From contig NZ_JAMQBK010000008.1 in NCBI RefSeq assembly GCF_023701485.1, forward strand, positions 1 through 64,000: 64,000 nucleotides of DNA. The letters are read 5' to 3'. A model generated the notes under the pieces. That model was not told the origin of the DNA, did no database searches, and saw nothing but the letters and a program-made list of their open reading frames with translations. This document shows, in pieces, positions 27,301 through 35,740 of the stretch (its first letter is position 1; each line of letters opens with the position of its first letter). The DNA comes from Aporhodopirellula aestuarii. GTDB taxonomy: Bacteria; Planctomycetota; Planctomycetia; Pirellulales; Pirellulaceae. A program made the translations under genes and the position numbers.

Positions 27301-27849
27301 TGTGTACCCGAAGGTCGTGGTGTAATCATCCGTGCGGCAGCAACGCACGTAGCTACCGCGGGTCGTTTCGATGCCGATCAACAACCAAGTGCCCCCGGGG
27401 CTGTAGGCGACGTCGTAGATGCCCCCCGAGTTCGTGTCGATCGCACCACGGATTTTTGTCACGAGATGATCGTTCTCAATATCCCAGATTTGAATCTCGT
27501 TGGCGCATGCGACCGCGATGTGTTTGCCGTCGGGATGAAAGCCGATGTCCATGATGAGGCTTGAGAATCCATCGAGATTCGTCACCAGCCGAGGCAGCTC
27601 GGTGATCGGCCCCGCAGGGACGGCATCGAAGCGTTCTTCTTCGAAGCGTATTTTGTCAATCTTTTCCTTTTTCGAAGAGCCGAAATCGAGATCGGACTGC
27701 GCCGTTGCGATCGCCTTTTCCTCGTCGGCCGTTGCGAGTCGGTCGTGCCAGAGGCCAGCCGAAAAAAGGATCAGCATGAAGGTGAGGAGGCAAATTGGCT
27801 GTCGGATGGTCGCGTTGGAGTGTCCGGTACGTGGCATCGCGTGGCTCAT
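24373..27849 (-). CDS. WD40 - PDZ-like - caspase (peptidase C14) protein
   Basis: The 1158-aa exported protein has a signal peptide (LLTFMLILFSAGLW near residue 22), a beta-propeller region with WD40-like repeats over roughly the first half (SLIMDIGFHPDGKHIAVACANEIQIWDIEND is clearest), a PDZ-like segment near 590-660 (GLRVGDVITAVNG), a beta-sandwich near 800-890, and a caspase-fold domain from about 920. Catalytic His is at about 990 (FIAGHATMD) and Cys at about 1039 (LLFADTCHSGAATG). Near 1106-1117 is an EF-hand-like loop, DIDGDGYINLIE. This suggests a calcium-responsive metacaspase-type protease in the periplasm. It heads a two-gene unit with a membrane protein. Such fusions are frequent in planctomycetes, targets unknown. 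Confidence 0.9.
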   Translation of the reverse strand: MSHAMPRTGHSNATIRQPICLLTFMLILFSAGLWHDRLATADEEKAIATAQSDLDFGSSKKEKIDKIRFEEERFDAVPAGPITELPRLVTNLDGFSSLIMDIGFHPDGKHIAVACANEIQIWDIENDHLVTKIRGAIDTNSGGIYDVAYSPGGTWLLIGIETTRGSYVRCCRTDDYTTTFGYTGAEMEYARGGYSLDFSGDGNHFITQTYFEEYINDDPDDYTTETVYQQTLYGFIENPVGEEVDPIVFEDIDSSDETTGAATFYGSDRYAYDALGDRTLDVAGKRWVPGAVGSDTQWLSRLYKHTSSRAEATDSELVWFDADVRSRLAAVAVTVGSSGAARYQVDLYRGDSLTPFRTYKRVSWEVTALDISTDCKRLAIGDALGNFQVIDVATGKRLFYKQPTLRPLYAASLDVDSGLLGFGHRTHTGSAWRQNDYADIDQAFDLVKRQFVDSSNGQFQEPITSLPAPVDLSVHQTKTEDGYYRLQLKTPTKSILKTEPQGSMVFSWHLQPGPADEALILYGGTSFLQAETLGSTHPSNTSIIAMLSGECEAIATDITSTKDLRHLVTAWSDGIVRIYRNSDLTPQKGFQTPFVFDYADDSDKIEIIEIRDAKAAGGLRVGDVITAVNGLEPMLFSRRSNSEYGFEADVVPGSPLLVTRENGEVVKTSYAAYDDHFIRSVSPVLSFLSTSRDDWILFTPEGFFDASPSASRLIGWQRNRDFDQTAEFFAADSLRRKLLRPDLIQERVREILGRPATTTPAPGDNATSIPDATSDANLASNISREPAPDLREPASFNEILPPRLRIEGIPESGKTNKREIELVITAAPQNNLRVHEIIVLSGGRPTGTMDNVQRLDDGKVVLTTRVKLNPGENELSFIATNEAASSPRRTVNVTCTARQLASGELQPRLFILSIGVSKYAKEEFDLKYPSIDATSFAKLWEPQQGPFYREVQAKILVDEHANRTEILDGMDWLVRSVTQRDLAMVFIAGHATMDTRNKYYFCTHEMDPKRLRSTALPYSEIVQLIQDLPCKVLLFADTCHSGAATGALGATRSFGDEPWSDIVSDEIGAVLFASSMPRQLSMESDIWGHGAFTRAIIDGMTETSSDIDGDGYINLIELDQQISNRVQKLTEGQQTPSTAKPSTIGNFKLATMLADTAP

Positions 27850-28053
27850 TGGTTTGAAAAGTGGCCTCTCGGTGAGTCAGCCCCCTGTAGGAAATCGTAG
27901 TCTCGGCACGAGAGGGGCGTCAACGATTTCATACCTCATCCATGAAATGCGTTTTCGGAGCGGACAGCGGACATCTTCGCACCGATGCGATCGGCGACCA
28001 TCTCGCTCGGTCATGATTACCCGCAACGTTGTCTCGACTCCGAGTCGGAGGAG

Positions 28054-29163
28054 CTACGCGGGCGAATCGCCGGAATTGGGTCGTGGTTCCGAATCGCTCT
28101 CGGTACGCAGGCGGATGCCACGTCGGGTGGCGCGTTCTTCCCAGCGTTTTCTTGCGTAGGATTGCATGTCGACTTGCTCGTCTGATTCGTCGACGATCTC
28201 GAGACCGAGCAGGGTTTCAACCAAATCTTCGAGCGTGACGAGTCCCACGACGCTGCCGTACTGATCACTGACCATCGCCATGTGAAACCGTCCTTCGAGC
28301 AGCATTTCGAGCAACGTTGGCAGTGGCGTGCTGGCCTGGACCGTTTTGAGTGGGCGTGCGAATTCGTTTAGTTTCCGATCCGCTTCCCCATTCGCGCGGG
28401 CGAGCAGCAGGTCGTTTTTCAAAACGAAGCCGGTCACCTCGTCAAGTTTTTGATGGAAGATTGGGATCCGTGATACCGGCAAGTCTTCCGTGGAATCGAA
28501 TACCTCGGCAACGGTCATGTCGTCCCGGAAAGCGATCACAACGACTCTCGGCGTCATGATATCGTTGGCGCACAATTCGGGTAGTTTGAGCAGCGACCGA
28601 AATACTCGGGATTCGTGATCCTCGAGCACACCTTGCTGCACACCGATTTCCGCCATCGCGGACAACTCATCTCGCGTGAGTGCATGAGTCGCGTGGCCGC
28701 CGGAGAGTAACTTGGTCAGGATTTCGCTTAACCAAACGAGTGGATACAGAACCCAGATCAACCACTCAACCGACAAGGCGATCGATGGGCCGAGTCGCCG
28801 CCAATGCAAGGCACCAATTGTCTTGGGGATGATTTCGCTAAAGACGAGGATCAGCAACGTCATCACCGCACTCGCGATGCCGACTGCGTGCTCGCCGTAC
28901 ATGCCTTGGCCGTACACCACGGCGGCTTGGGCACCGACGCCCGCCGCACCGATCGTATGAGCGATCGTGTTTAGGCTCAGGATGGCGGCGAGTGGACGAT
29001 CCACATTGGCCTTCAACCGTTTAAGCCGCTCGGCCGCTTTGGGGTTGGTGTTGCGGAGCGTCGCGATGAAGGAGGGAGTGATCGATAACAGGACCGCCTC
29101 GGCGACGCTGCAATAAAACGAAAACCCGATTGCCGCGATGAGATACGTCAGCAGTAGAAACAT
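28054..29163 (-). CDS. CNNM/CorC-type hemolysin-family membrane protein with CBS domains
   Basis: The 369-aa protein has an N-terminal DUF21 (CNNM) domain with about four helices (MFLLLTYLIAAIGFSFYCSVAEA..., AVMTLLILVFSEIIPKTIGA with the conserved E-I-x-PK-x-G) and a pair of CBS domains (DIMTPRVVVIAF; MVSDQYGSVVGLVTLEDLVETLLG). The FSEIIPKTIGA motif is diagnostic. CNNM proteins carry Mg2+ or regulate its transport, and the CBS pair binds nucleotides such as ATP. A C-terminal CorC_HlyC domain is lacking; instead a short charged tail follows. Monocistronic by spacing. Confidence 0.92.
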   Translation of the reverse strand: MFLLLTYLIAAIGFSFYCSVAEAVLLSITPSFIATLRNTNPKAAERLKRLKANVDRPLAAILSLNTIAHTIGAAGVGAQAAVVYGQGMYGEHAVGIASAVMTLLILVFSEIIPKTIGALHWRRLGPSIALSVEWLIWVLYPLVWLSEILTKLLSGGHATHALTRDELSAMAEIGVQQGVLEDHESRVFRSLLKLPELCANDIMTPRVVVIAFRDDMTVAEVFDSTEDLPVSRIPIFHQKLDEVTGFVLKNDLLLARANGEADRKLNEFARPLKTVQASTPLPTLLEMLLEGRFHMAMVSDQYGSVVGLVTLEDLVETLLGLEIVDESDEQVDMQSYARKRWEERATRRGIRLRTESDSEPRPNSGDSPA

Positions 29164-29270
29164 AAATAACCCAATATCCCCCGGTTTCCGCTACCGCCGT
29201 CGAGAAGGCTTGCGTGGTAGCAAGTGACGACGACAGTGTAGCAGGAAAGGGTTTCGGTGGTGACCGTGGG

Positions 29271-30122
29271 TCAGGCCGCCATGCGGGCTTGCTCGCTCGC
29301 GGTCGGTTCGGGTGTGTCCATTTCAGCACGGGATGCTTCTTGGGCGATTACCTCTTCGGCCAGCGATTGGTAGTCAATCGCTCCGTTACTTTCGGCCGAG
29401 TAGTCGAAGATCGATTTACCGAAACTCGGTGCCTCGGCCAGACGAATGTTTCGACGGATACGGGTGTCAAAGAAGCGAGCGTTGCGGAAGAATTCCCGCG
29501 AGTCTTTCGACACAGTGAAGAATTCGTCGATGTCCGTGCTGACTTCCGCAGCCAAGCGGGTGTTCGAGTCGTACATACACAACACCACGCCCGACAGACG
29601 CAAGCGGCTGTTCATGCGACGTGAAACGACTTCAATCGTTCGCAACAGCTTGCTCAATCCGTGCAAGGCGAGGAAGTGTGGTTGCAGTGGCAGAAAGACT
29701 TCGCTGACCGCGACGAGTGCGTTGATGGTCAACACACCCAAACTTGGTGGACAGTCGAGGATCAGGTAGTCGAAATCTTCGGTGTCGTCGGCGAGTTTGT
29801 CGCTGAGGATCATCTCGCGACCGACTTCGCAGGCGAGTTCCATTTCGGCGGCAGCGAGGTCGAGATTCGAGGGCACGACGAACAGGTTCTCGTCGACTTG
29901 TTGACGGGCGTCGGCAATCGATGCGTCGCCACAAAGCACCTCGTACATGGTCGCTTCACCGTCGATTGCGGTGATTCCGAGATGCAGAGAAGCGTGAGCT
30001 TGCGGGTCCAAATCCATCACGCAAACACGCCGTCCGGCGCGAGCGAGTGCAGCGGCCAGGTTGACGCTGCTGGTTGTTTTTCCCACGCCGCCTTTTTGAT
30101 TGATAACAGCGATCGAACGCAT
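29271..30122 (-). CDS. ParA family ATPase (solo)
   Basis: The 283-aa protein starts [14 protein letters not shown], the deviant Walker A motif of ParA/Soj ATPases, followed by [13 protein letters not shown] (A') and [15 protein letters not shown] (Walker B). This set, with the absence of a C-terminal amphipathic helix, fits ParA rather than MinD. ATG 30122 begins exactly at the conserved start of the family; the frame upstream is unrelated Arg/Pro-rich sequence. There is no parB or parS-like cluster alongside, so it is a solo ParA that may position something other than the chromosome. An 83-aa gene lies 59 bp upstream on the same strand and is a candidate partner. Confidence 0.95.
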   Translation of the reverse strand: MRSIAVINQKGGVGKTTSSVNLAAALARAGRRVCVMDLDPQAHASLHLGITAIDGEATMYEVLCGDASIADARQQVDENLFVVPSNLDLAAAEMELACEVGREMILSDKLADDTEDFDYLILDCPPSLGVLTINALVAVSEVFLPLQPHFLALHGLSKLLRTIEVVSRRMNSRLRLSGVVLCMYDSNTRLAAEVSTDIDEFFTVSKDSREFFRNARFFDTRIRRNIRLAEAPSFGKSIFDYSAESNGAIDYQSLAEEVIAQEASRAEMDTPEPTASEQARMAA

Positions 30123-30181
30123 GACAATTCTCCGATTTGAGGGCTGGCTTGATGGACAGAGCCGGTGGTGTGGTGGGAGGT

Positions 30182-30433
30182 CTATGAAACCGATGAGTGT
30201 CGGAGCGATTGATAGGCTAGTAGCACCTCGTACAGGTCCGCGTCGATTTTCACGCAGTCGTCGGCAAAGTCGGTCAGCCAAGTGCGGTTGGTCGCCGCCG
30301 CGTCGATCAACAAACGAGTGATCTGTGCGAGCGGGATGGAAACCGTTTTGGGCTGGGCCGTACCCGCTACTCGGTCAATCTCCAATTCACGAACAAATGA
30401 GTGGTTCTTGATTCGAGCGGGTTGCGTTTTCAC
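30182..30433 (-). CDS. Small hypothetical protein upstream of parA
   Basis: The 83-aa product starts at GTG 30433 ([20 protein letters not shown]) and contains two short helices rich in Leu/Ile/Asp ([47 protein letters not shown]). No family is recognised. It reads like a genuine small soluble protein and precedes parA by 59 bp on the same strand. It could be a partner or regulator of the ATPase, by position only. The lack of an ATG and of a clear ribosome-binding site keeps confidence moderate. Confidence 0.5.
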   Translation of the reverse strand: MKTQPARIKNHSFVRELEIDRVAGTAQPKTVSIPLAQITRLLIDAAATNRTWLTDFADDCVKIDADLYEVLLAYQSLRHSSVS

Positions 30434-30830
30434 GGCGATTCAATCTTTCGGCTATTACGAGGCGTATTCGCTCGGTACTCCCGAGAGGAGTCATCCTTCG
30501 GTCGGTACGTTGCTGTTTAGCAAGGCATGACGATTCAACGCCAGAGCGTCCTGCCAAGGAAGTATCGACTTTGACGATTGGGGGACTTAATTCGATTTTG
30601 CCGATTCTTCCTGTTTATGGGGAAATGCCGTTCTGGCCCGCTAGGCTTGGCTTGAGGGGCCGAATTCCACCGGCGAGGTGCCGTCCTCGCTGTGAGCTGG
30701 CATTTTGCCTAGAATTAATTTAAGGAAGGGGAATGATGCGTTCCGCAAACCAGCTCGCCGTCGAAACTATTTTCACGAAATTTTGACGTCCCGAGAAAAA
30801 CGAATTCCCCGCCCGTCTGGGGAACGTACA
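30434..30830. other. Divergent intergenic region
   Basis: 397 bp lie between the small gene upstream of parA and the 810-aa gene. The frame of the latter stays open back to 30705, but ATG 30831 with GGGGA 7 bp upstream is preferred. TTGACG at 30571-30576 could be a -35 box, but no matching -10 is found at normal spacing. No repeats seen. Confidence 0.4.
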
Positions 30831-33263
30831 ATGGTCCCCAATGGATCAATGATGCCATCCGAACCCATTCCCGCTGACGACCTGCCGAAAAAGGATCCGC
30901 CCGTGCGTGTTCCAGGCTCGGACCGTCCTCCGTTGTCACCGACCAGCGACAATGGGCGGTTTGTGACAGGGGCGGGTGGGCAAAGTGAGACGATGAGCGA
31001 GAGTGGTTTGGGCCGGTCGCCTGAGTCAGCTCCCGATGCGGTCTTCGATGACGCGGAACCGTCACCCACGGACCTCGATCCGTCCGCCGACGATACCGAA
31101 GAGTCGGAGGCCGGTGGCGAGGATCGATCGGAGGAGGAATATTCCTTTGACGACATCGCTGTCGATGAGATGGTCCGCGATCTCGAGCTCGAAGCCGAAG
31201 TGGAATCGCTCGATGTCTTTGACGAACAGCCGATTGGTGCTAGCGAAGATGACTTTGCGCTGATCGGCGTTCGTAATCTGGAATGGCGGCTCTCCGTGAT
31301 CCGTGTCGCCGCCCACCGCAGTGCCGACGCGATCGCTGCCAGTCAACTCGTCGAGCCTTCGGACGACAAGGAAGAGAGGCTGGCGCAGATCGTTCTATCG
31401 ACTTACCGATTGATCGACCCTCGGTTTCGAGGCAGTTATTTTCAACAGGTTCGCGTTGGGCGGTTGATGCCGCTCGTGTTGCAGCAGGCTGCATGCATCG
31501 ACTACACGCCCTCAACGGTGCAAACTCGCCGCCGGATCGCACGGCAAAATCATGTGCGATTGTTTGGGCATCCGTTTCCGGTTCAGAACGGATCGCGAGC
31601 ACGTAAGAAAAAGCGTCGACGACACTGGCAGGAAGACACGCTTTCCGGGCGTGCTGAAGCCCTGGAGGTGCTCGCCGAATTGCGTGCACGCTCGACCACC
31701 GCGATCGTGCGACGCTGGCTTCATGACACACGGTTTCTGGCCGGCATGATTTTCGTCATCGCTTCGACGACGATTGGTTTAGGTCTGTTTGCCGCCCGTC
31801 GGAATTTAACGGGGCCACGACCGTTGATCGATCAAGCGGTAGGCTCGGCGGGCGGTGAGACGATGGTCGCTTCGATGGCCGATGCTCAGACGCCTAGTGT
31901 TCTTTCGGCGTCGGACGATGAAGATGACTTCCTGCCCGTCGAACCGATGGAATCGGAAGCGTTGGAGTTGACCGACTATGCAATGCCGCATGCGGAAGAT
32001 CTGAGTCCCGAAATCACCAATCCCGGTATGACGACGGATGAGCTCATGGCCTCGCTCGCCGAGGCCGCGAACGAATCCACGATCGTTCTTCCAGAGGTGG
32101 CAACTTTTAGTCACGAATTGCCCGAAGTGGCGCCGATCACGGACATCGCGATGCCGTCGACTGAGCTGCCGAAGCGGACTGCCGAAGATTCGTATGACCC
32201 GTTTGCCGAACCGGGCGAAACCGTTGCCGCCGCTTTGGAGATGTCAGGCGTTCCAAAGCCTAGTGGCGGTCGCCCACGCGACAGGATGCCCGAATCTCCG
32301 TCTCCCAAGCTGCCAAAACATTCGCCCGCAGACGTTGCCGCAGCGGCATCCGAATTGTGGGCGGAAACGGAATCGGCAGCACGGCGATTCACTCAGTCCT
32401 CGATCGCGGACCTGATCGAACAATGGGAATTGGTTGCCGAAATCGCCGGCCCCGATTCACTCGAGAGTGCCGCCGCGAGGCATCTGATTTTGCAAGCCGC
32501 GTGGCTGGAGCAGCCGCTTTCGAGCATCGTCGCGTTCCTGCGTAAGGCAGACGCGGGCCAAGCGATTCGTTTTGCTGACGTGTCGTTGATGGATTCCGAC
32601 CTCAAGAACACCGCCAATCTCGACGTCGATGAGATTAAGGTAATGCTCGAGTCTTGGCGATCGTCACTGAGACGCGTTGTCGCCTCCAACGATATCGAAC
32701 GAATGCTCGAGCAAGCCAACGTGTTGCTCGATCGCATCGTCGTGAGCGACCAGTTGGTGGCTTCCAAACGCAGCGATGTGCTGTTGTCGTTTCGTACGGA
32801 CGTCGAACGGTTGGTGAAAATTGTCAGTGACAAAGAAACGCTCGCCGAGACCAACTATTTGTTAACGGCGATCGATAGCCTTCCCAACGCGACGGAGTGG
32901 GCGCGTTTGCAAGCTGCCGACAAACCGTCTGGTTTATTGGGCTCGATCTACTGTTTGCATCAACGCCGTTGGGAAGAGGGCATCGTCTGGTTGGGGCAGT
33001 CCAGCAATCTTGTCGTTGCCGCCTGTGCGAAGGCGGAGTGTGAGTTGCGTCAATCCGGCGACCCGGTCGATGGCCATGCTGAATGGATCGCACTCGCGGA
33101 GCGATGGGTGAAAGTAGCCCAGCGACTTGAGGGGCGAGAAGCGGCCGCCATCCGGCTGCACGCTCTTGAGATTCTTGGCACTGCAACAACCACGCTTGAA
33201 AAACGCAAAGAGCTGATTGCATTGCTGCCCAAGTATCTGCAGATCGAGCTTCCGGAAAATTGA
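30831..33263 (+). CDS. Large hypothetical single-pass membrane protein
   Basis: The 810-aa protein has a very acidic, Pro/Ser/Asp/Glu-rich N-terminus of about 150 residues, a soluble helical region, one transmembrane helix at about residues 303-325 (FLAGMIFVIASTTIGLGLFAA), an acidic Pro-rich linker, and a C-terminal helical domain of about 300 residues (ESAARRFTQSSIADLIEQWELV onwards) that may be TPR-like. N-terminus in the cytoplasm and C-terminus outside is the likely topology. A Lys/Arg-rich patch (ARKKKRRRHW) precedes the helix by about 45 residues, fitting positive-inside. I recognise no family; it may be a planctomycete-specific envelope protein. Confidence 0.7.
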   Translation: MVPNGSMMPSEPIPADDLPKKDPPVRVPGSDRPPLSPTSDNGRFVTGAGGQSETMSESGLGRSPESAPDAVFDDAEPSPTDLDPSADDTEESEAGGEDRSEEEYSFDDIAVDEMVRDLELEAEVESLDVFDEQPIGASEDDFALIGVRNLEWRLSVIRVAAHRSADAIAASQLVEPSDDKEERLAQIVLSTYRLIDPRFRGSYFQQVRVGRLMPLVLQQAACIDYTPSTVQTRRRIARQNHVRLFGHPFPVQNGSRARKKKRRRHWQEDTLSGRAEALEVLAELRARSTTAIVRRWLHDTRFLAGMIFVIASTTIGLGLFAARRNLTGPRPLIDQAVGSAGGETMVASMADAQTPSVLSASDDEDDFLPVEPMESEALELTDYAMPHAEDLSPEITNPGMTTDELMASLAEAANESTIVLPEVATFSHELPEVAPITDIAMPSTELPKRTAEDSYDPFAEPGETVAAALEMSGVPKPSGGRPRDRMPESPSPKLPKHSPADVAAAASELWAETESAARRFTQSSIADLIEQWELVAEIAGPDSLESAAARHLILQAAWLEQPLSSIVAFLRKADAGQAIRFADVSLMDSDLKNTANLDVDEIKVMLESWRSSLRRVVASNDIERMLEQANVLLDRIVVSDQLVASKRSDVLLSFRTDVERLVKIVSDKETLAETNYLLTAIDSLPNATEWARLQAADKPSGLLGSIYCLHQRRWEEGIVWLGQSSNLVVAACAKAECELRQSGDPVDGHAEWIALAERWVKVAQRLEGREAAAIRLHALEILGTATTTLEKRKELIALLPKYLQIELPEN

Positions 33264-33509
33264 GGTCGCGGTTTCTTGAAACCGAAACCGGACGCATGGC
33301 AACCATCGGCTGGCAATAGAGTGCTTTTAAAAGCGACCCGGGAACATCAGTTCAGCTGACGTGGGTCGCCTGCGTGCTGCGTGAATCTCCGGCGTGCTGG
33401 TTGAACCTTTGACGCACTGATAGAGTCTCTGAAGTTCCATTTGTTGCTTCGATTCTCGCGCTAGCACCAGATTTGCTGCCGCTGCGTCTATCTTTGAAAA
33501 GTCCCTCTC

Positions 33510-34505
33510 TTGCTCCGTGACACCCAACGTTCTGCTGATCTGGAATCATCGGGCAATCAATCGTCCGTCGATCGTGTTGGGTTGGTCTGTGCGATCGCCG
33601 CACACACGATGTGGGGTTTGTTTCCGATCTATTGGCGTCAGATCGAAGGTGCGGATTCGCTCGAGTTGGCATGTCATCGAATCGTTTGGTCGTTTGTCAC
33701 GCTGCTAATTGTGCTTCCCGTTTTGTTGCGGATGGGGTGGTGGGGTGGTTGGCGCGTCATCGCAAAGAGTCTTCGCGACAAACGCGTGTGGATGCTTTAC
33801 GGCGTCGCGGCGATCATGATCGGCATCAACTGGCTGGCGTTCTTGTGGGCGGTGAATCACGGTCGCGTGCTTGAGGCGTCGCTCGGGTATTACATCAACC
33901 CGCTTTTCAGCGTCGTGCTCGGGGTCACCGTTCTGGGTGAACGGTTGGGGATCTGGCAATGGGGAGCCGTCGCGATCGCGACCGTCGGTGTCAGCGTGAT
34001 GGCGATGGGCAGTGGTGGGATTCCGTGGGTATCTCTCGCGATGGCGGGATCGTTTGCGATCTATGGTTTGGTCAAGAAAAAGGTTTATCTTCCTGTGCTC
34101 GTCGGTTTGATGATGGAGGTTTCCATCCTGTTGCTGCCCGCGGCGATCTATCTCGGGTTGCGGGTCAACGCTGGTGTCAGCGCGTTACAGTTCGGTTCCC
34201 CGATGGTGACGAGCATGTTGTTGATGGCCGGTTTTATCACGATCGCACCGTTAGCGCTTTTTGCCGTGGCGGTACGGCGGGTGGATTTGTCGCTGATCGG
34301 AATCTTGCAATACGTTGGTCCGACGCTGCAGTTTCTTGTCGGCGCGGTTTTGTACAGCGAACCGCTCGACCGAACCCGCATGATCGGATTCGCATTCGTG
34401 TGGGTGGCTCTGGTGATCTTTGTGACCGCCACCCACCGCTCATCAAAAAAGGCCTCCGCGAATCGAGTCGCGGAGGCCAAGAAGGCGGCGTTGTTAGCCG
34501 AATAG
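33510..34505 (+). CDS. rarD: RarD-type EamA permease
   Basis: The 331-aa protein has about ten transmembrane helices forming two EamA halves and the RarD-specific start GLVCAIAAHTMWGLFPIYWR, followed by LACHRIVWSFV, NWLAFLWAVNHGRVLEASLGYYINPLFSVVLG and ILQYVGPTLQFLVGA. RarD proteins are inner-membrane drug/metabolite exporters of unclear substrate. The usual family start lies 12-20 residues before MWGLF; TTG 33510 gives a 16-residue extension. The C-terminal tail is basic and Ala-rich. Its last codons overlap a hairpin at 34451-34478 that serves the opposite strand (see the terminator entry). Confidence 0.9.
   Translation: MLRDTQRSADLESSGNQSSVDRVGLVCAIAAHTMWGLFPIYWRQIEGADSLELACHRIVWSFVTLLIVLPVLLRMGWWGGWRVIAKSLRDKRVWMLYGVAAIMIGINWLAFLWAVNHGRVLEASLGYYINPLFSVVLGVTVLGERLGIWQWGAVAIATVGVSVMAMGSGGIPWVSLAMAGSFAIYGLVKKKVYLPVLVGLMMEVSILLLPAAIYLGLRVNAGVSALQFGSPMVTSMLLMAGFITIAPLALFAVAVRRVDLSLIGILQYVGPTLQFLVGAVLYSEPLDRTRMIGFAFVWVALVIFVTATHRSSKKASANRVAEAKKAALLAE
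34445..34478 (-). terminator. Rho-independent terminator of the ROK gene, inside rarD
   Basis: Read on the minus strand, an 11-bp perfect stem (GGCCTCCGCGA at 34478-34468 with TCGCGGAGGCC at 34461-34451, 6-nt loop) is followed by six T (plus-strand AAAAAA at 34445-34450). It sits 62 bp beyond the ROK kinase stop and lies within the last codons of the convergent rarD. Confidence 0.8.
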
Positions 34506-34539
34506 AATGTCAGGAGCTCTTGCCGAACTCCGCACGTGA

Positions 34540-35649
34540 TCAAGACATGGCGTCGACGTAGGCGCCGATCACGGAGGCCTGGTCGCCGCAGTGTGAGAAC
34601 GAGATTGCATCAAAGCTGCGGAAGCCGTCGAGGGCTCGTTGGTAGAACGCCTTTTTCACCTTGGCGAGATACCGATCGCGAACATTTGGAGCAAGGTCGC
34701 AGACACCGCCGCCGATCACGAGGTCGTCAAAGTCTCCGATGTACTGAATCATCAGCAAGGCGACGCCGAGTGCAGTAGCTTGGTCGTCAAAAAGCTCCAA
34801 CGCGAGTTCATCGCCATCCGCCGCAAGTTCACGCAGGCGTTTGGCACGATCCTTGGCGGTTCCATCGACCTGGTGCAGGGAGTGTTTTTTCCACTGATCG
34901 AGTTCCAATCGATAGGCGAGTTGGTGAGTCAACGCCGTCAGTGAAACAGCGGACTCGACAGTCGAAAAAGCGTTGCCGACCTGGAGTTCTTGATCGTGTT
35001 GGTAGCGGAACACATCCACGGGAAGCATGATGTGTCCGGCGTGTCCGGCGCGACCTTCGCTGCCCCTGACGACTTCGCGATTGCGAACTTCGCCACCACC
35101 TAATCCCGTCCCGACGGCGACCATGAACAACGAGTTCAAATCCGCTTCGGGATCCTGGATGTTGATGTTCCAACGGTTTGCGATTTCCGATTTGACTTGG
35201 ATATCGCCGCGACGCACGGCAAATTCCCCGAGCGCTGCGGCTTGGCCGTCACCGAGGTAGCGTACCGAAAGTTCACCGCCGTCAATTTTCGCATCGACGC
35301 GATCATCTTTGCGGGCTTCTTCACGAAGCTTTTTCTCGAGCAGTTCGCGAACCGGGCAGTTGTTCCACTCGGGGTGTTTGAGGTTCGGCGTCGACAGGAG
35401 GACGCCTTCGCAGGTCGCCGGGCCTGGGGTTGCGATCGTGACCATTTTCACGTCGCTGAGTTGTTTTCCGTTGCTGCCAAGTACCCGGACGATTTCGGCG
35501 GCGATATCCGCGATGGTCGCTGACGGTCCTTCGTCGCTGCGAGTCGGGAATTGTGGCGTGATCTCGATCAGTTGCCCGTTTCCGTCGCCCACACAAACCG
35601 TCGAGGTCGTTCCCCCGACGTCCACACCAATGTAAATCCCCACGCGCAC
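34540..35649 (-). CDS. ROK family sugar kinase
   Basis: The 369-aa protein begins VGIYIGVDVGGTTSTVCVGD, the phosphate-binding start of ROK/actin-fold kinases, with a TIATPGPA segment, an active-site DGQAAALGE segment (family N-D-x-N-x-A region), FMVAVGTGLGGGEV (ATP-binding Gly-rich loop) and EGRAGHAGHIML. The usual zinc motif CxCGxxGC of bacterial ROK glucokinases is missing; the region carries only the HAGH start, so the structure may be stabilised without zinc. It likely phosphorylates glucose or a related sugar, substrate uncertain. GTG 35649 has GGAG 5 bp upstream. Monocistronic, closed by the terminator at 34445-34478. Confidence 0.88.
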   Translation of the reverse strand: MRVGIYIGVDVGGTTSTVCVGDGNGQLIEITPQFPTRSDEGPSATIADIAAEIVRVLGSNGKQLSDVKMVTIATPGPATCEGVLLSTPNLKHPEWNNCPVRELLEKKLREEARKDDRVDAKIDGGELSVRYLGDGQAAALGEFAVRRGDIQVKSEIANRWNINIQDPEADLNSLFMVAVGTGLGGGEVRNREVVRGSEGRAGHAGHIMLPVDVFRYQHDQELQVGNAFSTVESAVSLTALTHQLAYRLELDQWKKHSLHQVDGTAKDRAKRLRELAADGDELALELFDDQATALGVALLMIQYIGDFDDLVIGGGVCDLAPNVRDRYLAKVKKAFYQRALDGFRSFDAISFSHCGDQASVIGAYVDAMS

Positions 35650-35740
35650 TGATCTCCGTTATTGCGGCCGTTTAGCCAAGAAATGGAACCAGCCAGAAGG
35701 TTAGCGGTTCGGCGGGAGATTTCTAGAGGGAGCAAGGGGG

